A stretch of DNA of 64,000 nucleotides from Saccharibacillus sp. CPCC 101409 (GCF_030518235.1 NZ_JAULSA010000001.1:806001-870000); one strand, 5' to 3'. Positions 15,732 to 24,922 are shown, counted from the stretch's first letter. The notes: a model not told the origin generated them from the letters alone. A program made the numbers and translations.

Positions 15732-16739
15732 ATGAAGACAGCAGTCCGCAATACCGCAGGAACAGGCAATACAGGCAGCAGCAAATGGTCGTTCGCGTCC
15801 AAAGCCGGAAGCGGCTTTTGGCTGATTGTGCTCGGAGCGGCGCTCTGGGGCGTCGATCCGCTGTTCCGCATCATTTTGCTTCAATCGATGACTTCCTCGC
15901 AGATCGTACTGCTGGAGCACGTCGTGATCGCGCTGTTCGTCGGTCCGATCCTCTGGAAGAATCGCGGAGAACTGAAAGGACTCGGCCTGCGCCACGTCGG
16001 GGCGCTGCTGTTTATCTCGTGGGGCGGTTCCGCACTCGCCACGCTGATGTTTACGATGGCCCTGCAGTATGCGGGCGGCGCTTACAATACCGTGCTGCTG
16101 CTCCAGAAATTGCAGCCGCTGTTCGCCATCGTGCTGGCGCACTTTATGCTCAAAGAATCGCTGCCGCGCAATTTCGGCCCGCTGCTGGTCGTGGCGCTGG
16201 GCGGCACGTACCTGCTGACGTTCGGCTTTACGTTCCCGGTCGGCCATGCCGGCGAATTCATGCAGCTCGGCAGCCTGCTGGCGCTGGGCGCCGCCGCGCT
16301 GTGGGGCGGATCGACCGTCATGGGCCGCTTCATGGTCGGCAAGCTGAAGTACGAAACGGTCACTTCGCTGCGCTTTATCCTGGCGCTGCCGCTGCTGCTG
16401 GCGGTGACGGCGGGCGAAGGCTCCGCCTGGAACCTGCCGGCGGGCGGCGTGGCGCTGACCTTGGTCGGCGTCAACCTGCTGCTGCAAGCGCTGCTGCCGG
16501 GGCTGCTTAGTCTGCTGGCCTACTACAGGGGCCTCAAAACGACCAAAGCTTCCGTCGCTACACTGGCGGAACTCAGCTTCCCGATGGTCGGCGTGCTGGT
16601 CAACTGGCTGTACGGCGGCGAGCTGTTGACGGCGGCGCAGATTATCGGCTTCGTCCTGATCTGGTCGGTGCTGTTCGCCATCTCGCGTCAGCAAACGCGG
16701 GAGATCGGCCCGCGCCAGCTGGCGCACCAGGTGGCGTAA
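15732..16739 (+). CDS. EamA/DMT-family transporter under FMN riboswitch control
   Basis: 335 residues with about ten membrane segments in two EamA repeats (roughly 28-165 and 180-320). GAALWGVDPLFR, GGAYNTVLLLQKLQPLFAIV and the second-repeat ATLAELSFPMVGVLVNWL fit drug/metabolite transporters. AAGGAG (15717-15722) precedes the ATG. The FMN riboswitch directly upstream is the key evidence on function: such switches control riboflavin synthesis or uptake, and a riboflavin transporter of the same superfamily (RibN) is known in proteobacteria. I infer riboflavin import; export or a related flavin is possible. Confidence 0.88.
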   Translation: MKTAVRNTAGTGNTGSSKWSFASKAGSGFWLIVLGAALWGVDPLFRIILLQSMTSSQIVLLEHVVIALFVGPILWKNRGELKGLGLRHVGALLFISWGGSALATLMFTMALQYAGGAYNTVLLLQKLQPLFAIVLAHFMLKESLPRNFGPLLVVALGGTYLLTFGFTFPVGHAGEFMQLGSLLALGAAALWGGSTVMGRFMVGKLKYETVTSLRFILALPLLLAVTAGEGSAWNLPAGGVALTLVGVNLLLQALLPGLLSLLAYYRGLKTTKASVATLAELSFPMVGVLVNWLYGGELLTAAQIIGFVLIWSVLFAISRQQTREIGPRQLAHQVA

Positions 16740-16750
16740 GCATAAGATCG

Positions 16751-16788
16751 AAGCGTTCTCCGGCATCCGTCGGGGAGCGCTTTTTTTG
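16751..16788 (+). terminator. Intrinsic terminator of the EamA gene
   Basis: aagcgttctccg / cggggagcgctt hairpin followed by TTTTTT. Confidence 0.85.
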
Positions 16789-16918
16789 AGCGAGCGGCCG
16801 TCCGATTCGCGGAACGTCCGCTCCGTTTTATGCGGCGGGATCGGATATGCTATGATAAACATATGACGACCTTCTATCAATAACGGCATCCCTGCTGACA
16901 AGAAACGGAGAGAACGTA

Positions 16919-17758
16919 ATGAATCAAGTGGAAAACTGGCCTGCACGCAGGCCGGACCGGCCGTTTGTCCGGCTGGTGCCCGATGTGCAGTTCGCCCGGT
17001 TCTCGGGCGGCAAAACGCTGAGCCTGAATCTGCTGCTGCCGGCCTCGGACCGGCCCGTGCCGCTGATCCTGTGGATCGTCGGCGGGGCGTGGGTCAGCTG
17101 CGATCCGGCCCGGCATCTGCCGCAGTTCGTGCGCTTCGCCGAACAGGGCTACGCGGTCGCCGCGATCGAATACCGCCTTGCGCACGAAGCGCGCTTCCCG
17201 GCGCAGATCGAAGATGCCAAGAGCGCGCTGCGCTTCCTGCGCGCCAATGCCGACAAGTACGGCATCGACGCAGGCCGCATCGGCGTCTGGGGCAATTCCG
17301 CCGGCGGCCAGCTGGCCGCGCTGCTCGGCGTAACGGGCGGCTCGCCCGAATTCGAAACGGCCGATCATCTGCAGGAATCGACAAGCGTGCGGGCGGTCGT
17401 CGATTTCAACGGGCCGATCGATATCGAACTGGACTTCCAGAGCGAGCAGCATCTGCCGGTCATGGCGCTGATGCTCGGCGGCACGGTGCGGATGAAGCCG
17501 GAGCTTGCGCGCAGCACCAGCCCGCTGCATTATCTCGACGGCCGGCCGCTGCCGCCGTTTCTGATCCTGCACGGCGACGCCGATACGACCGTCCCGCTGC
17601 GGCAGAGCCGCCTGCTGCACGACAAGCTGACGGAGGCGGGCGCGCAGTCGGAACTGTGCGTGCTCGAAGGAACGGGGCACTCGATGACCGAGATCCTGAC
17701 CCGCGACGATGTCATGGAGAAAGTCGGCGCTTTTTTCGATCTTCATCTCAAACAATAA
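16919..17758 (+). CDS. Alpha/beta-hydrolase, esterase/lipase (hormone-sensitive-lipase-like)
   Basis: 279 residues, cytoplasmic. The oxyanion-hole segment IVGGAWVS replaces the usual HGG. The catalytic triad is visible: Ser127 in GNSAGG, Asp222 in HGDADTTVP and His254 in GTGHS. The overall layout, including the EYRLAHEARFPAQIEDAKSALRFL helix, resembles acetyl-esterase/BD-FAE-type hydrolases that act on small acyl or carbohydrate esters. An extended -10 (TGCTATGAT, 16848-16856) gives it its own promoter. Substrate unknown. Confidence 0.88.
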   Translation: MNQVENWPARRPDRPFVRLVPDVQFARFSGGKTLSLNLLLPASDRPVPLILWIVGGAWVSCDPARHLPQFVRFAEQGYAVAAIEYRLAHEARFPAQIEDAKSALRFLRANADKYGIDAGRIGVWGNSAGGQLAALLGVTGGSPEFETADHLQESTSVRAVVDFNGPIDIELDFQSEQHLPVMALMLGGTVRMKPELARSTSPLHYLDGRPLPPFLILHGDADTTVPLRQSRLLHDKLTEAGAQSELCVLEGTGHSMTEILTRDDVMEKVGAFFDLHLKQ

Positions 17759-17761
17759 AAC

Positions 17762-17798
17762 AAAGCCGGAAGCGGATTTCCCCGCTTCCGGCTTTTTG
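17762..17798. terminator. Bidirectional intrinsic terminator
   Basis: aaagccggaagcgg / ccgcttccggcttt with T-runs on both strands, between the esterase and the convergent PLD-like gene. Confidence 0.9.
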
Positions 17799-17808
17799 GC
17801 ATTAGAAG

Positions 17809-19383
17809 TTAGAACGTCGTGAATCCGAGCACCATCTGAAGCTGATACGCCAGGTCTTTGAGCCAGGTCGTTTTTTCCTGGTGCGTTTCGAGATCCTGGG
17901 TGTATTCCGCGTCTTCGTTGTTCCAGATCCGCTCGAAATAAGCGTCCACGTTCCGGATCAGTTCGCTGTCCCCGGGTCCGGTGACGAACAGCTCGTTTTC
18001 CAGATTGTAATCTTTGAGATTGCGCGGCGTAAAGTTGGTCGAGCCCGCCATCACGCTGCTTTCGCCTTCCGTACGCTCGATCAGCATCATTTTGGTGTGA
18101 TACTGTTCTTTGGTGGTGTTGTACCAGCGAATCTCGATATTGTCCGGGTTTTCTTTGTGCAGCTCCGCGGCGATGGGACGGTTCGGAATGCCGATCTTCT
18201 CGCGTCCGAACGCGTTTTCGTTGGGATCGAGCACCAGATTGACCGTGACGCCGCGATCGGCCGCTTCTTCGAGCGCTTTCAGCACTTTTTTATCCGCCAG
18301 GTAGAACATGCCCATCCAGATCGCATCGCCCTGCTGCGTGTTGCCGAGTTCTTCGAGCACATGATTGTACACTTTGCCTTCGGTCAGGTACTGCACGGCG
18401 TACTGCCCTTCGGAGCCGTCTTCCGCCGCTTCGTAATCCGGCAGCGTTCCGCCGCCCGAAAAGTTCAGCACGGCCTGCTCGGCTTTCAGCATATCGCCGA
18501 TGATCGGCCCGCTGACTTCGAGCGCCACATTGGAGTGGTAAGCGCTGGCGTCGTGCACGTTTCCGCTGGAGATCATCGCCCCGTTTTCGGTAATAAAAGC
18601 TTTGCGGTGGTTGGCTTTGACATTCAGCAGTTTCAGGTACGAACGCAGCGTCACATCGGGACCGTCGGTCGCCATCACGTTTGGAATCCAGCCGCTGCCG
18701 GACTGCCCGAACCATTGGATAAACGTGCGCCAGACCGCGGAGTAGACCGGGGTGGAGTCGCGCAGCGGATCGACATCGGTAACGACCACGTCGATGCCCG
18801 CTTTTTTCATCCGCTCCAGCAGTTCGTTCGGCGCGGAACCGTAATTCGTATTCACTTCGTCGGTGATAAACACGATGTCGAGATCCGGGATTTCTTTTTT
18901 GCGCTCGATCAGGGTATTGGCCAGTTTGGCGCTCACTTTGGGATACTTCTGGTCTTTATGGATATAATCGTTGAACAAAAACACGTCGATTACGATAAAC
19001 TGCTTCGCTTCGCCGATCATTTCGATCGCCCGGTCGAAGATTTGCCGTTCCTGGGTAAACTGTTCGTTCGGTTTCGGAATCGTCAGATCGTACAGAAAAT
19101 CGACATTGTCGGTCCGGTAAACGGGACTTTCGTACGAAACGCCTTCGGGCAGCGGTTTGTTCATCTGGTACAGCAGGACCGCCAGCAGCCAGAAGACGAG
19201 CAGGATCAGCGCCCACCGTGCAGCTCCGAGCCGGGGCTTTTTGAAAGGGGAAGTTCCCGGTCCGCCGGACCCGCCTTTTCTGCCGAAACGCCGCCTGCCG
19301 CCCGTTCCTCCGCGGATTCGACGTTCGCCCGCGCGCATAATCGCGCCGCTGCGGTGCGTGCTCCAATCGTTTTCATTCATCAT
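17809..19383 (-). CDS. Membrane-anchored phospholipase D-like protein
   Basis: 524 residues. A basic Gly/Arg-rich N-terminal tail (about 15-50) precedes one membrane anchor (WALILLVFWLLAVLLYQM, ~56-73). Two PLD-type repeats follow: HRKAFITEN...SSGN and HTKMMLIER...GSTN. In both the Asp of HxK(x)4D is replaced by Glu. The family includes cardiolipin synthases and phosphodiesterases; the catalytic part would lie outside the membrane. The ATG pair at 19383 follows GGGAAGGA on the minus strand. Activity on phospholipids is an inference only. Confidence 0.85.
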   Translation of the reverse strand: MMNENDWSTHRSGAIMRAGERRIRGGTGGRRRFGRKGGSGGPGTSPFKKPRLGAARWALILLVFWLLAVLLYQMNKPLPEGVSYESPVYRTDNVDFLYDLTIPKPNEQFTQERQIFDRAIEMIGEAKQFIVIDVFLFNDYIHKDQKYPKVSAKLANTLIERKKEIPDLDIVFITDEVNTNYGSAPNELLERMKKAGIDVVVTDVDPLRDSTPVYSAVWRTFIQWFGQSGSGWIPNVMATDGPDVTLRSYLKLLNVKANHRKAFITENGAMISSGNVHDASAYHSNVALEVSGPIIGDMLKAEQAVLNFSGGGTLPDYEAAEDGSEGQYAVQYLTEGKVYNHVLEELGNTQQGDAIWMGMFYLADKKVLKALEEAADRGVTVNLVLDPNENAFGREKIGIPNRPIAAELHKENPDNIEIRWYNTTKEQYHTKMMLIERTEGESSVMAGSTNFTPRNLKDYNLENELFVTGPGDSELIRNVDAYFERIWNNEDAEYTQDLETHQEKTTWLKDLAYQLQMVLGFTTF

Positions 19384-19581
19384 CGTTCATCCTTCCCGCG
19401 CCATTCGCTTTCAACCAAGCTACCATCTATTTAACAACAAGCCGGAACTTTGAAGCAGAAACACGTCCAAACGAACGAATTGCGCAAACTGGTCGTTAAG
19501 CCCTGTATTTTAGTGAAAACTTAAGATAAAATACGCTGTAGAAGATTGTACAGATCAAGAGAGAAAGAAAGGAAGTCCGCC

Positions 19582-21489
19582 TTGAAAAAATCATTCGATT
19601 TGTTAGGAGAGATGTTTGCGGAGAGCGAAGTGTATCGTCCGCTGTTTGTTCATCACCCCGATGCAATCTATGTGATGAACATGGCGGGAAAGTTGGTGTA
19701 TGCCAATCCGGCCACCGAGCGGATCACCGGCTATACGCTGGAGGAGCTTCAAACGCTGGACGTCAAACGTATGTATCCCGCCGGCGAGCGCGAGCAAAGT
19801 CTGTCGCGTCGCGGCGCGATGGAGGCGGAAAGCCGGTTGGAGTTCAATCTGCGCATCCTGCACAAGAACGGGACGCCGCTGACGCTGTCGGTTACCTACG
19901 TGGCGATCGAGCAGGACGGACGACGGGTGGGAATCTACGGGATAGCCAAAGACGTGACCGAGCAGGAGCGCAAAAGCCGCATGCTGCGCGAACAGGAACG
20001 GCTGTACCGCTCGCTGTTCGATTACAATCCGGCCGGCATTCTTTCGTTCGATCCGCGCGGGCGCTGTTTGTCGGCCAATCCGAACGTGGAGGCGCTGACC
20101 GGCTATACGGCCCGCGAACTGGAACGCATGGATTCGCGCGCGCTGGTGCCGGAAGAAGCGGCGGAATCGCTCGCTCTGCGCTTCGAGCGCACGCTGCAGG
20201 GCGCTTCCGACAATTTCGAATCGCAGCTGCTCGCCAAAGACGGACAGCGCGTCGACGTCAACGTGACCAGCCTGCCGATCGTGGTGGACGAGCAGGTGGT
20301 CGGCATTTATATGATCGCGCTGGATATTACCGGCTGGAAAAGGCAGATGCAGCGCAGCCGGGAGCTTACCGGGCAGTACAACGCGATTTTGAACGCCGTA
20401 TCCGAAGGCATCTACGAGCTGAACGCGGAAGGGCGTTCGGTGTTTATCAACTCGGCCGGGGCGCGCATGCTGGGCTACGAGACGGAAGAGTTCAACGATA
20501 TGTACAACCACGAACTGATCCATCACAGCCGCTCGGACGGCAGTCCTTATCCGGTGGAGGAGTGCCCGATTCACCGGGCGATGCGCGAAGGCGTATCGTG
20601 CTCGGTGGAAGGCGAAGTGTTCTGGCGCAAAGACGGGACGAGCATTCTGGTCGAGTACCGGGTCAATCCTTTGTTTGAAAACGGCAGGCCGTGCGGAGCG
20701 GTGGTCGTGTTCAAAAATACGACCAGCCGCAGCGAAATCCTTCGGCAAAAAGAAGCGGACCTTCGCGGGGTGGCGGTGCGGACGGAGCTGCTCAGTTTGA
20801 TGAGCCACGAGATCCGCACGCCGCTGAACGGCGTGCTCGGCATGACGGAGCTGATGCTGGGCACGGAACTGACCGAAGACCAGCGCGACTTTATGGAAGT
20901 GCTGATGCTCAGCGGGCGCGGGCTGCAGGCCGTTGTCGACCGGGTGCTGGATTTCAATGCGGCCGAGAGCGGAGCGGTCCGGTTCGAGAGCGAACCTTTC
21001 GATGCAGGGGCGCTGATCGCCGAAGCGGCCGAGTCGTTTGCGATCCAGGCGGAAGCGGCGGGGCTGGAGCTGCGCTGGCGGCTGGACAATCGTTTCCCGG
21101 ACCGGCTGATCGGCGACGCCGGCAAGCTGCGCGGCATCCTGGTCGGACTGATCGGCAACGCGGTCAAGTTTACGCCGCGCGGCTCGGTCGAGGTGACGGC
21201 CGAATGCCTGAGCCGTCCGCCGGCGGAATCCGGCGCGGGGCAAAGCCGCTGCGTGCTGAAAGTCGAAGTCCGGGATACCGGCATCGGAATACCGTCCGAC
21301 AAGATGGACATGCTGTTCCAGCCGTTTACGCAGATTCATTCGGCGCTGGACCGGAAATACGAAGGAACGGGCCTGGGGCTTGCGATCTGCAAAAGGTGGA
21401 TCGAGCGAATGGGCGGCACGATCTGGGCGGAAAGCCGGGAAGGCGCGGGATCGGCATTCAGCTTTACGCTGCCGATGCTGTGCGAATGA
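19582..21489 (+). CDS. PAS-domain sensor histidine kinase (orphan)
   Basis: 635 residues from the TTG at 19582, chosen because AAAGGAAG lies eight bases upstream. Three PAS domains (about 20-130, 140-250, 265-385) are followed by HisKA with His409 in LMSHEIRTPLNG and a HATPase domain with LIGNAVKFTP (N box), DTGIGIP (G1) and GTGLGLAI (G2). No transmembrane segment is found, so sensing is cytoplasmic, perhaps through a cofactor or ligand bound by a PAS domain. No receiver domain is fused and no response regulator gene lies nearby, so the partner is unknown. Confidence 0.92.
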   Translation: MKKSFDLLGEMFAESEVYRPLFVHHPDAIYVMNMAGKLVYANPATERITGYTLEELQTLDVKRMYPAGEREQSLSRRGAMEAESRLEFNLRILHKNGTPLTLSVTYVAIEQDGRRVGIYGIAKDVTEQERKSRMLREQERLYRSLFDYNPAGILSFDPRGRCLSANPNVEALTGYTARELERMDSRALVPEEAAESLALRFERTLQGASDNFESQLLAKDGQRVDVNVTSLPIVVDEQVVGIYMIALDITGWKRQMQRSRELTGQYNAILNAVSEGIYELNAEGRSVFINSAGARMLGYETEEFNDMYNHELIHHSRSDGSPYPVEECPIHRAMREGVSCSVEGEVFWRKDGTSILVEYRVNPLFENGRPCGAVVVFKNTTSRSEILRQKEADLRGVAVRTELLSLMSHEIRTPLNGVLGMTELMLGTELTEDQRDFMEVLMLSGRGLQAVVDRVLDFNAAESGAVRFESEPFDAGALIAEAAESFAIQAEAAGLELRWRLDNRFPDRLIGDAGKLRGILVGLIGNAVKFTPRGSVEVTAECLSRPPAESGAGQSRCVLKVEVRDTGIGIPSDKMDMLFQPFTQIHSALDRKYEGTGLGLAICKRWIERMGGTIWAESREGAGSAFSFTLPMLCE

Positions 21490-21506
21490 CAAGCGGGAAC
21501 GCTAAG

Positions 21507-21553
21507 AAAGACCCTTCATCTCCACAGTGTCCGGTGGAGATGAAGGGTCTTTG
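21507..21553. terminator. Terminator between convergent histidine kinase and degV genes
   Basis: A perfect 17-base stem agacccttcatctccac / gtggagatgaagggtct closes an eight-base loop, with short T-runs on both strands. Confidence 0.85.
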
Positions 21554-21580
21554 CGCATGGAATCGCACTCGCGTTTGGAG

Positions 21581-22432
21581 CTACGGCTTCCTGGCGTACA
21601 TCACGCCGACGGTGCTCGGCCCGCAGTGGGTCGAGATTACGCAGCCGGCCGAAGCGAGCAGCACTTCCGCAGCGTTTGTTTCGCGAAGGATGACTTCGCG
21701 GATGCGCAGCGCGTCCTGTTCGGCCGCGGCGTGCACGACGAAGATCGGGCCTTCGTCTAGTCGGTCTTTGTTCGCCAGGAAGTTCTGAAGCATCTTATCG
21801 ATCGCTTTCTCGCGCTTGCCCCGGACTTTGTAGGCCGGCGTCATCTTGCCGTCGATGACTTTGACGACCGGACGAATGCTGAGCAGGCTGCCGATCAGGT
21901 TTTGCATGCCGGAACAGCGGCCTCCTTTATACAAATACTCGAGGGTATCGATCACGAATTCGGTGTCGAGCTCGGGCCGGATACGGTTCAGGTTATGTAC
22001 GATTTCTTCGACGCCGAGCCCGGATTCGGCGAAGCGGGCCGCGCGAATCACCTGAATGCCGATCGCGGTCGACAAATTGAGCGAATCGAACACGGTGACG
22101 CTGCCGTCCGGAAAATCGTCTGCGGCGATGCGCGCGTTCTGATAGGTGGAAGACAGCTCCGAAGAAAGGCTGATATACAAAATTTGTTCTCCTCGCTCGA
22201 TACACGGAGCGAACGCGCGGCTGAAATCGGCGGGCGAAGGGGCGGCCGATTTCGGCAGCTTGCCGCTTTGCGAAACTTTGTCGAACAGCTGCTGCGGCGT
22301 CAGGTCCACGCCGTCGCGGTAGGTCCGGTCTTCGAACACGACGTAAAGCGGAACGATCTCGATTCCGTATCGGACTTTCATCTCTTCGGGCAAATCGCTG
22401 GTGCTATCGGAAAAAATTCGGATTGTAGACAT
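21581..22432 (-). CDS. DegV-family fatty-acid-binding protein
   Basis: 283 residues, cytoplasmic. FSDSTSDLP at the start, the SAAPSPADF and ISLSSELSSTYQNA segments and VIDTLEYLYKGGRCSG identify DegV. Family members bind a fatty acid; in Gram-positive bacteria they feed exogenous fatty acids to the FakA kinase (FakB role). The ATG at 22432 follows AGGGAGA. A much longer in-frame extension to 23305 runs antisense-like through the neighbouring gene and has no ribosome site. No fakA gene is adjacent. Confidence 0.93.
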   Translation of the reverse strand: MSTIRIFSDSTSDLPEEMKVRYGIEIVPLYVVFEDRTYRDGVDLTPQQLFDKVSQSGKLPKSAAPSPADFSRAFAPCIERGEQILYISLSSELSSTYQNARIAADDFPDGSVTVFDSLNLSTAIGIQVIRAARFAESGLGVEEIVHNLNRIRPELDTEFVIDTLEYLYKGGRCSGMQNLIGSLLSIRPVVKVIDGKMTPAYKVRGKREKAIDKMLQNFLANKDRLDEGPIFVVHAAAEQDALRIREVILRETNAAEVLLASAGCVISTHCGPSTVGVMYARKP

Positions 22433-22591
22433 ATTCATCTCCCTGTGGGCGATTCCGCGCGCTTTCGAAGATGCGCGGAAGCGAAATAACGAAATAAGCA
22501 AAGCTCGGACCTGCCCGGCGCAAGCCGGAAGCCGATCGGTACCAGTATACCACGATCCGCACGGATGGGGATACGCGGGGCAAAGCGAGAC

Positions 22592-22620
22592 GAAAAACCG
22601 GCGCCCATCGGGCGCCGGCC
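22592..22620 (-). terminator. Terminator of the Pro-rich membrane protein gene
   Basis: On the minus strand ccggcgcccgatgggcgccgg is followed by TTTTT. Confidence 0.85.
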
Positions 22621-22695
22621 GGGAAACATGCGGGATGCGGAAACGAAGCGGAAAAGAGCGGCGTTCCCATAACCGGCACAGCTGCCGCGGAACGT

Positions 22696-23286
22696 TTACA
22701 GATACGAAGAACCGTTCAGGAACGTGCCGAACAGAAGCAGTCCGCCTCCGCCGAGCAGGCAGATCGCGTTCAGAATCGTTCCGATCACGGCGAACACCTT
22801 TTTGCGATTCTTCATCGTCAGTCCGATAATGCCCAGAATCGCTCCAATCAGACTTAAGCCGGCGGAAGCGATCAAGCTCAAAGCGACCAGGAAGAACGTG
22901 ACGCCGATGCCCGTGAATTCCTCGCTGTTCATAAACGAATCCACATCCGCCATCATGGCGCCGGACGATTGGGACAGCGAGTAGACGAGGCCGATCGCCG
23001 AAACAAAGAAAATAGCGACCAGGATGATCGAGATCAGCCCCAGGACGAAAGAAGCGATGCCCAGTCCCGAGTGTTTGAGCGCAGCGGCGTCTTCGCGCGG
23101 AAACTCGTCGTACGGGCTGAACGGAGGATTCACGCGCTCCTCGTAGCTGCGCGGATCCTCCGGCGACTCGCTGCGGTACGGATCGGAATCGGGCGGATAA
23201 GGCACGTTGCGGTAAGGATCTTTGCGCAGATCGGGCCCCGTTTGCTTGTCGTCTTTGCCGTCTGGCGGAGGAAAACGATTGTCCAT
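22696..23286 (-). CDS. DUF4190-like membrane protein with a Pro/Asp-rich N-terminus
   Basis: 196 residues. Residues 1-70 are hydrophilic and rich in Pro, Asp and Tyr (PYRNVPYPPDSDPYR), likely disordered and cytoplasmic. Three hydrophobic segments follow (about 75-100, 128-152, 162-187), with the GLGIASFVLGLISIIL start typical of DUF4190/DUF4064 proteins. AAAGGAGAG precedes the ATG. The function of the family is not known. It is a single-gene unit ending at its own terminator. Confidence 0.75.
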   Translation of the reverse strand: MDNRFPPPDGKDDKQTGPDLRKDPYRNVPYPPDSDPYRSESPEDPRSYEERVNPPFSPYDEFPREDAAALKHSGLGIASFVLGLISIILVAIFFVSAIGLVYSLSQSSGAMMADVDSFMNSEEFTGIGVTFFLVALSLIASAGLSLIGAILGIIGLTMKNRKKVFAVIGTILNAICLLGGGGLLLFGTFLNGSSYL

Positions 23287-23593
23287 ATTCCAACTCTCCT
23301 TTCAACTATAAGCTTAGTACGTTAATACTTTTCCATATTCCGGGTTAAAAAGCAAGCGGCAATCTCCGGGCGCGCTTCGCCCTGCGCCGCGGAAGCCGGC
23401 CGCCGAAAGGAATCCTGATCACTATTACCCGCTGAGGGAAGAAAAACGAAGCCCGAACGCGAAGAATTTGAAAATCCGCCCTGGCCTTTCGCGCCGGGGC
23501 GTCCTATAATAAGGGACGATTTGCGGACGGCGCGTTTGTCGGATTCGTCGGCTCGTCCGAAACGGGATTGCACAGGAAAAGGAGAGAGATGAG
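23287..23593. other. Divergent intergenic stretch without a gene
   Basis: About 307 bases between the DUF4190-like and DUF423 genes. It contains a TATAAT (23505-23510) likely belonging to the DUF423 promoter, whose -35 is weak, and several GC-rich imperfect hairpins. I see no open reading frame with a ribosome site. Confidence 0.4.
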
Positions 23594-23974
23594 ATGCAGA
23601 AAAAAATCGCGATTGCCGCTTGCTTGACGGCGATGGTCGGCGTGGCGCTCGGCGCTTTCGGCAGCCATATTCTCGGCGGCCGAATCGGCGAAGACTCGCT
23701 CAAGACGTTTCAAACGGGGATTCAATACCACTTCGTTCATGCTCTGGCGATGCTGGCTGCAGCCGTGGCGATGGGGGTCTGGGGCGAATCGCGCCGGCTT
23801 GCCTGGGCGGGCTGGCTTTTCTTTGCCGGGATCGTCATGTTCTCGGGCAGTCTGTACCTGTTGAGCACGACCGGCCTGAAGATCTTCGGCCCGATCACGC
23901 CGCTCGGCGGCCTGGCGTTTATCGCGGGCTGGATTCTGCTTGCGCTCGGCATCGGTTCGGCGCGCTTGCGCTGA
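23594..23974 (+). CDS. DUF423 family inner-membrane protein
   Basis: 126 residues with four membrane segments. GALGAFGSH-like VGVALGAFGSHIL, FQTGIQYHFVHALAML and FSGSLYLLSTTGLKIFGPITPLGG are the signature blocks of DUF423 (YwdK/YgdD). No activity is established for the family. AAAAGGAGAG precedes the ATG. Single-gene unit. Confidence 0.92.
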   Translation: MQKKIAIAACLTAMVGVALGAFGSHILGGRIGEDSLKTFQTGIQYHFVHALAMLAAAVAMGVWGESRRLAWAGWLFFAGIVMFSGSLYLLSTTGLKIFGPITPLGGLAFIAGWILLALGIGSARLR

Positions 23975-24007
23975 TATCGGTCCGGTTCACGGCCGGTATA
24001 ATCGAAG

Positions 24008-24057
24008 AAAGCTCCGCCCAAAGCCACGTTTCGCTTTGGGCGGAGCTTTCTTTCTTT
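24008..24057. terminator. Terminator after the DUF423 gene
   Basis: aaagctccgcccaaagc / gctttgggcggagcttt, a 17-base perfect stem, followed by ctttctttctt. It may also stop transcription from the convergent gene. Confidence 0.9.
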
Positions 24058-24135
24058 ATGGCGCAAGCCTGTTCAGGCTTGACGCGGTACGGCGCCGGCC
24101 GGGCAAGCGTGCCGGACAAATTCCGGCAGCGGTGC

Positions 24136-24663
24136 TCAGGCGCCGCTCAGTTCGTCGATCTCGTTCAGCGAGAAACTGTAAACCTGCTTCTCGTCGACAT
24201 GATATACGCTCAGAATCTGGGCCGATTCGTCGAAATTGAGAATGCGGCAGGGAATGCTGAGCCGATTGCCGCCGGGCTTGTTCACGATCAGGCGCACCAG
24301 ACGATTCTTGCGGATGCAGTCCCGAATATCTTCGGAAGTCAGGGAAGGCGAAGGCTGCGGCTGGGATTTGGGGATTTCCTTGGGCGCGGCTTCGGATGCG
24401 GCGACCGCTCTTGCGCGGATGCCGTTGGCCGCGGAAAGGCCCGCCTTTGACTTTTCGACATAATTTGTTTTTAGACCGGCCAGCGCCGATTCGATAATCC
24501 TGCCGACCTCGATGCCCGAATTGATGCGAAGATCGATCACATTCTTCGATCCGTTTAACATTTCCAGCAGAGACTGAAGAGCCTGCGCATTGCTTGAACC
24601 GTCGATCAAAACGTCCACGTTAAACAAAAATCCCGACTGTTCCTGCGTTTTTTTAGTATCCAT
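24136..24663 (-). CDS. Hypothetical protein with a C-terminal beta-rich domain
   Basis: 175 residues, soluble. Residues 10-75 are helical (VDVLIDGSSNAQALQSLLEM), a Pro/Ala/Ser-rich linker spans about 85-107, and the last 65 residues alternate hydrophobic strands (LVRLIVNKPGG, IPCRILNFDE, ILSVYHVD, VYSFSLNEIDEL), suggesting a small Sm- or SH3-like barrel. I do not recognise the family. The ATG follows GGGGGAA. It lies alone, convergent to the DUF423 gene. Confidence 0.75.
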   Translation of the reverse strand: MDTKKTQEQSGFLFNVDVLIDGSSNAQALQSLLEMLNGSKNVIDLRINSGIEVGRIIESALAGLKTNYVEKSKAGLSAANGIRARAVAASEAAPKEIPKSQPQPSPSLTSEDIRDCIRKNRLVRLIVNKPGGNRLSIPCRILNFDESAQILSVYHVDEKQVYSFSLNEIDELSGA

Positions 24664-24896
24664 AATTCCCCCGGCTGACCAAGCTCAGATTTCGAAACCC
24701 CTAACCTTACATTAATGAAGCAATGAAAAATTCGGTATCCGGCGTATTTAATGATAGCATGACCTTTGTCATAATCCTAGTCCAAAAGGAGCTGCCCGGT
24801 AAATTTATCCACCCGTTTGCGCGGGCGGCCGATTGAAACGTTTCGCCGCGAAAAACGCGGAGCCGCCGCATTAAAACTGCCGATGCGCACAGGTTT

Positions 24897-24922
24897 GTTT
24901 CGCCGCAAATTCGAACGGGTAA
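24897..24922 (+). promoter_or_regulatory. Candidate sigma-B-type promoter of dps
   Basis: GTTTCG (24897-24902), a 14-base spacer and GGGTAA (24917-24922) match the sigma-B pattern GTTTAA-N14-GGGTAT at nine of twelve positions. B. subtilis dps is under sigma-B. Whether this organism has sigma-B cannot be seen here. Confidence 0.45.

Noticed and set aside
21581..23305. A 574-codon frame that looks like a fusion of an Arg-rich domain with DegV
   Set aside because: The first half is a shifted-frame shadow of the membrane protein gene at 22696-23286; DegV has its own start with a ribosome site at 22432.
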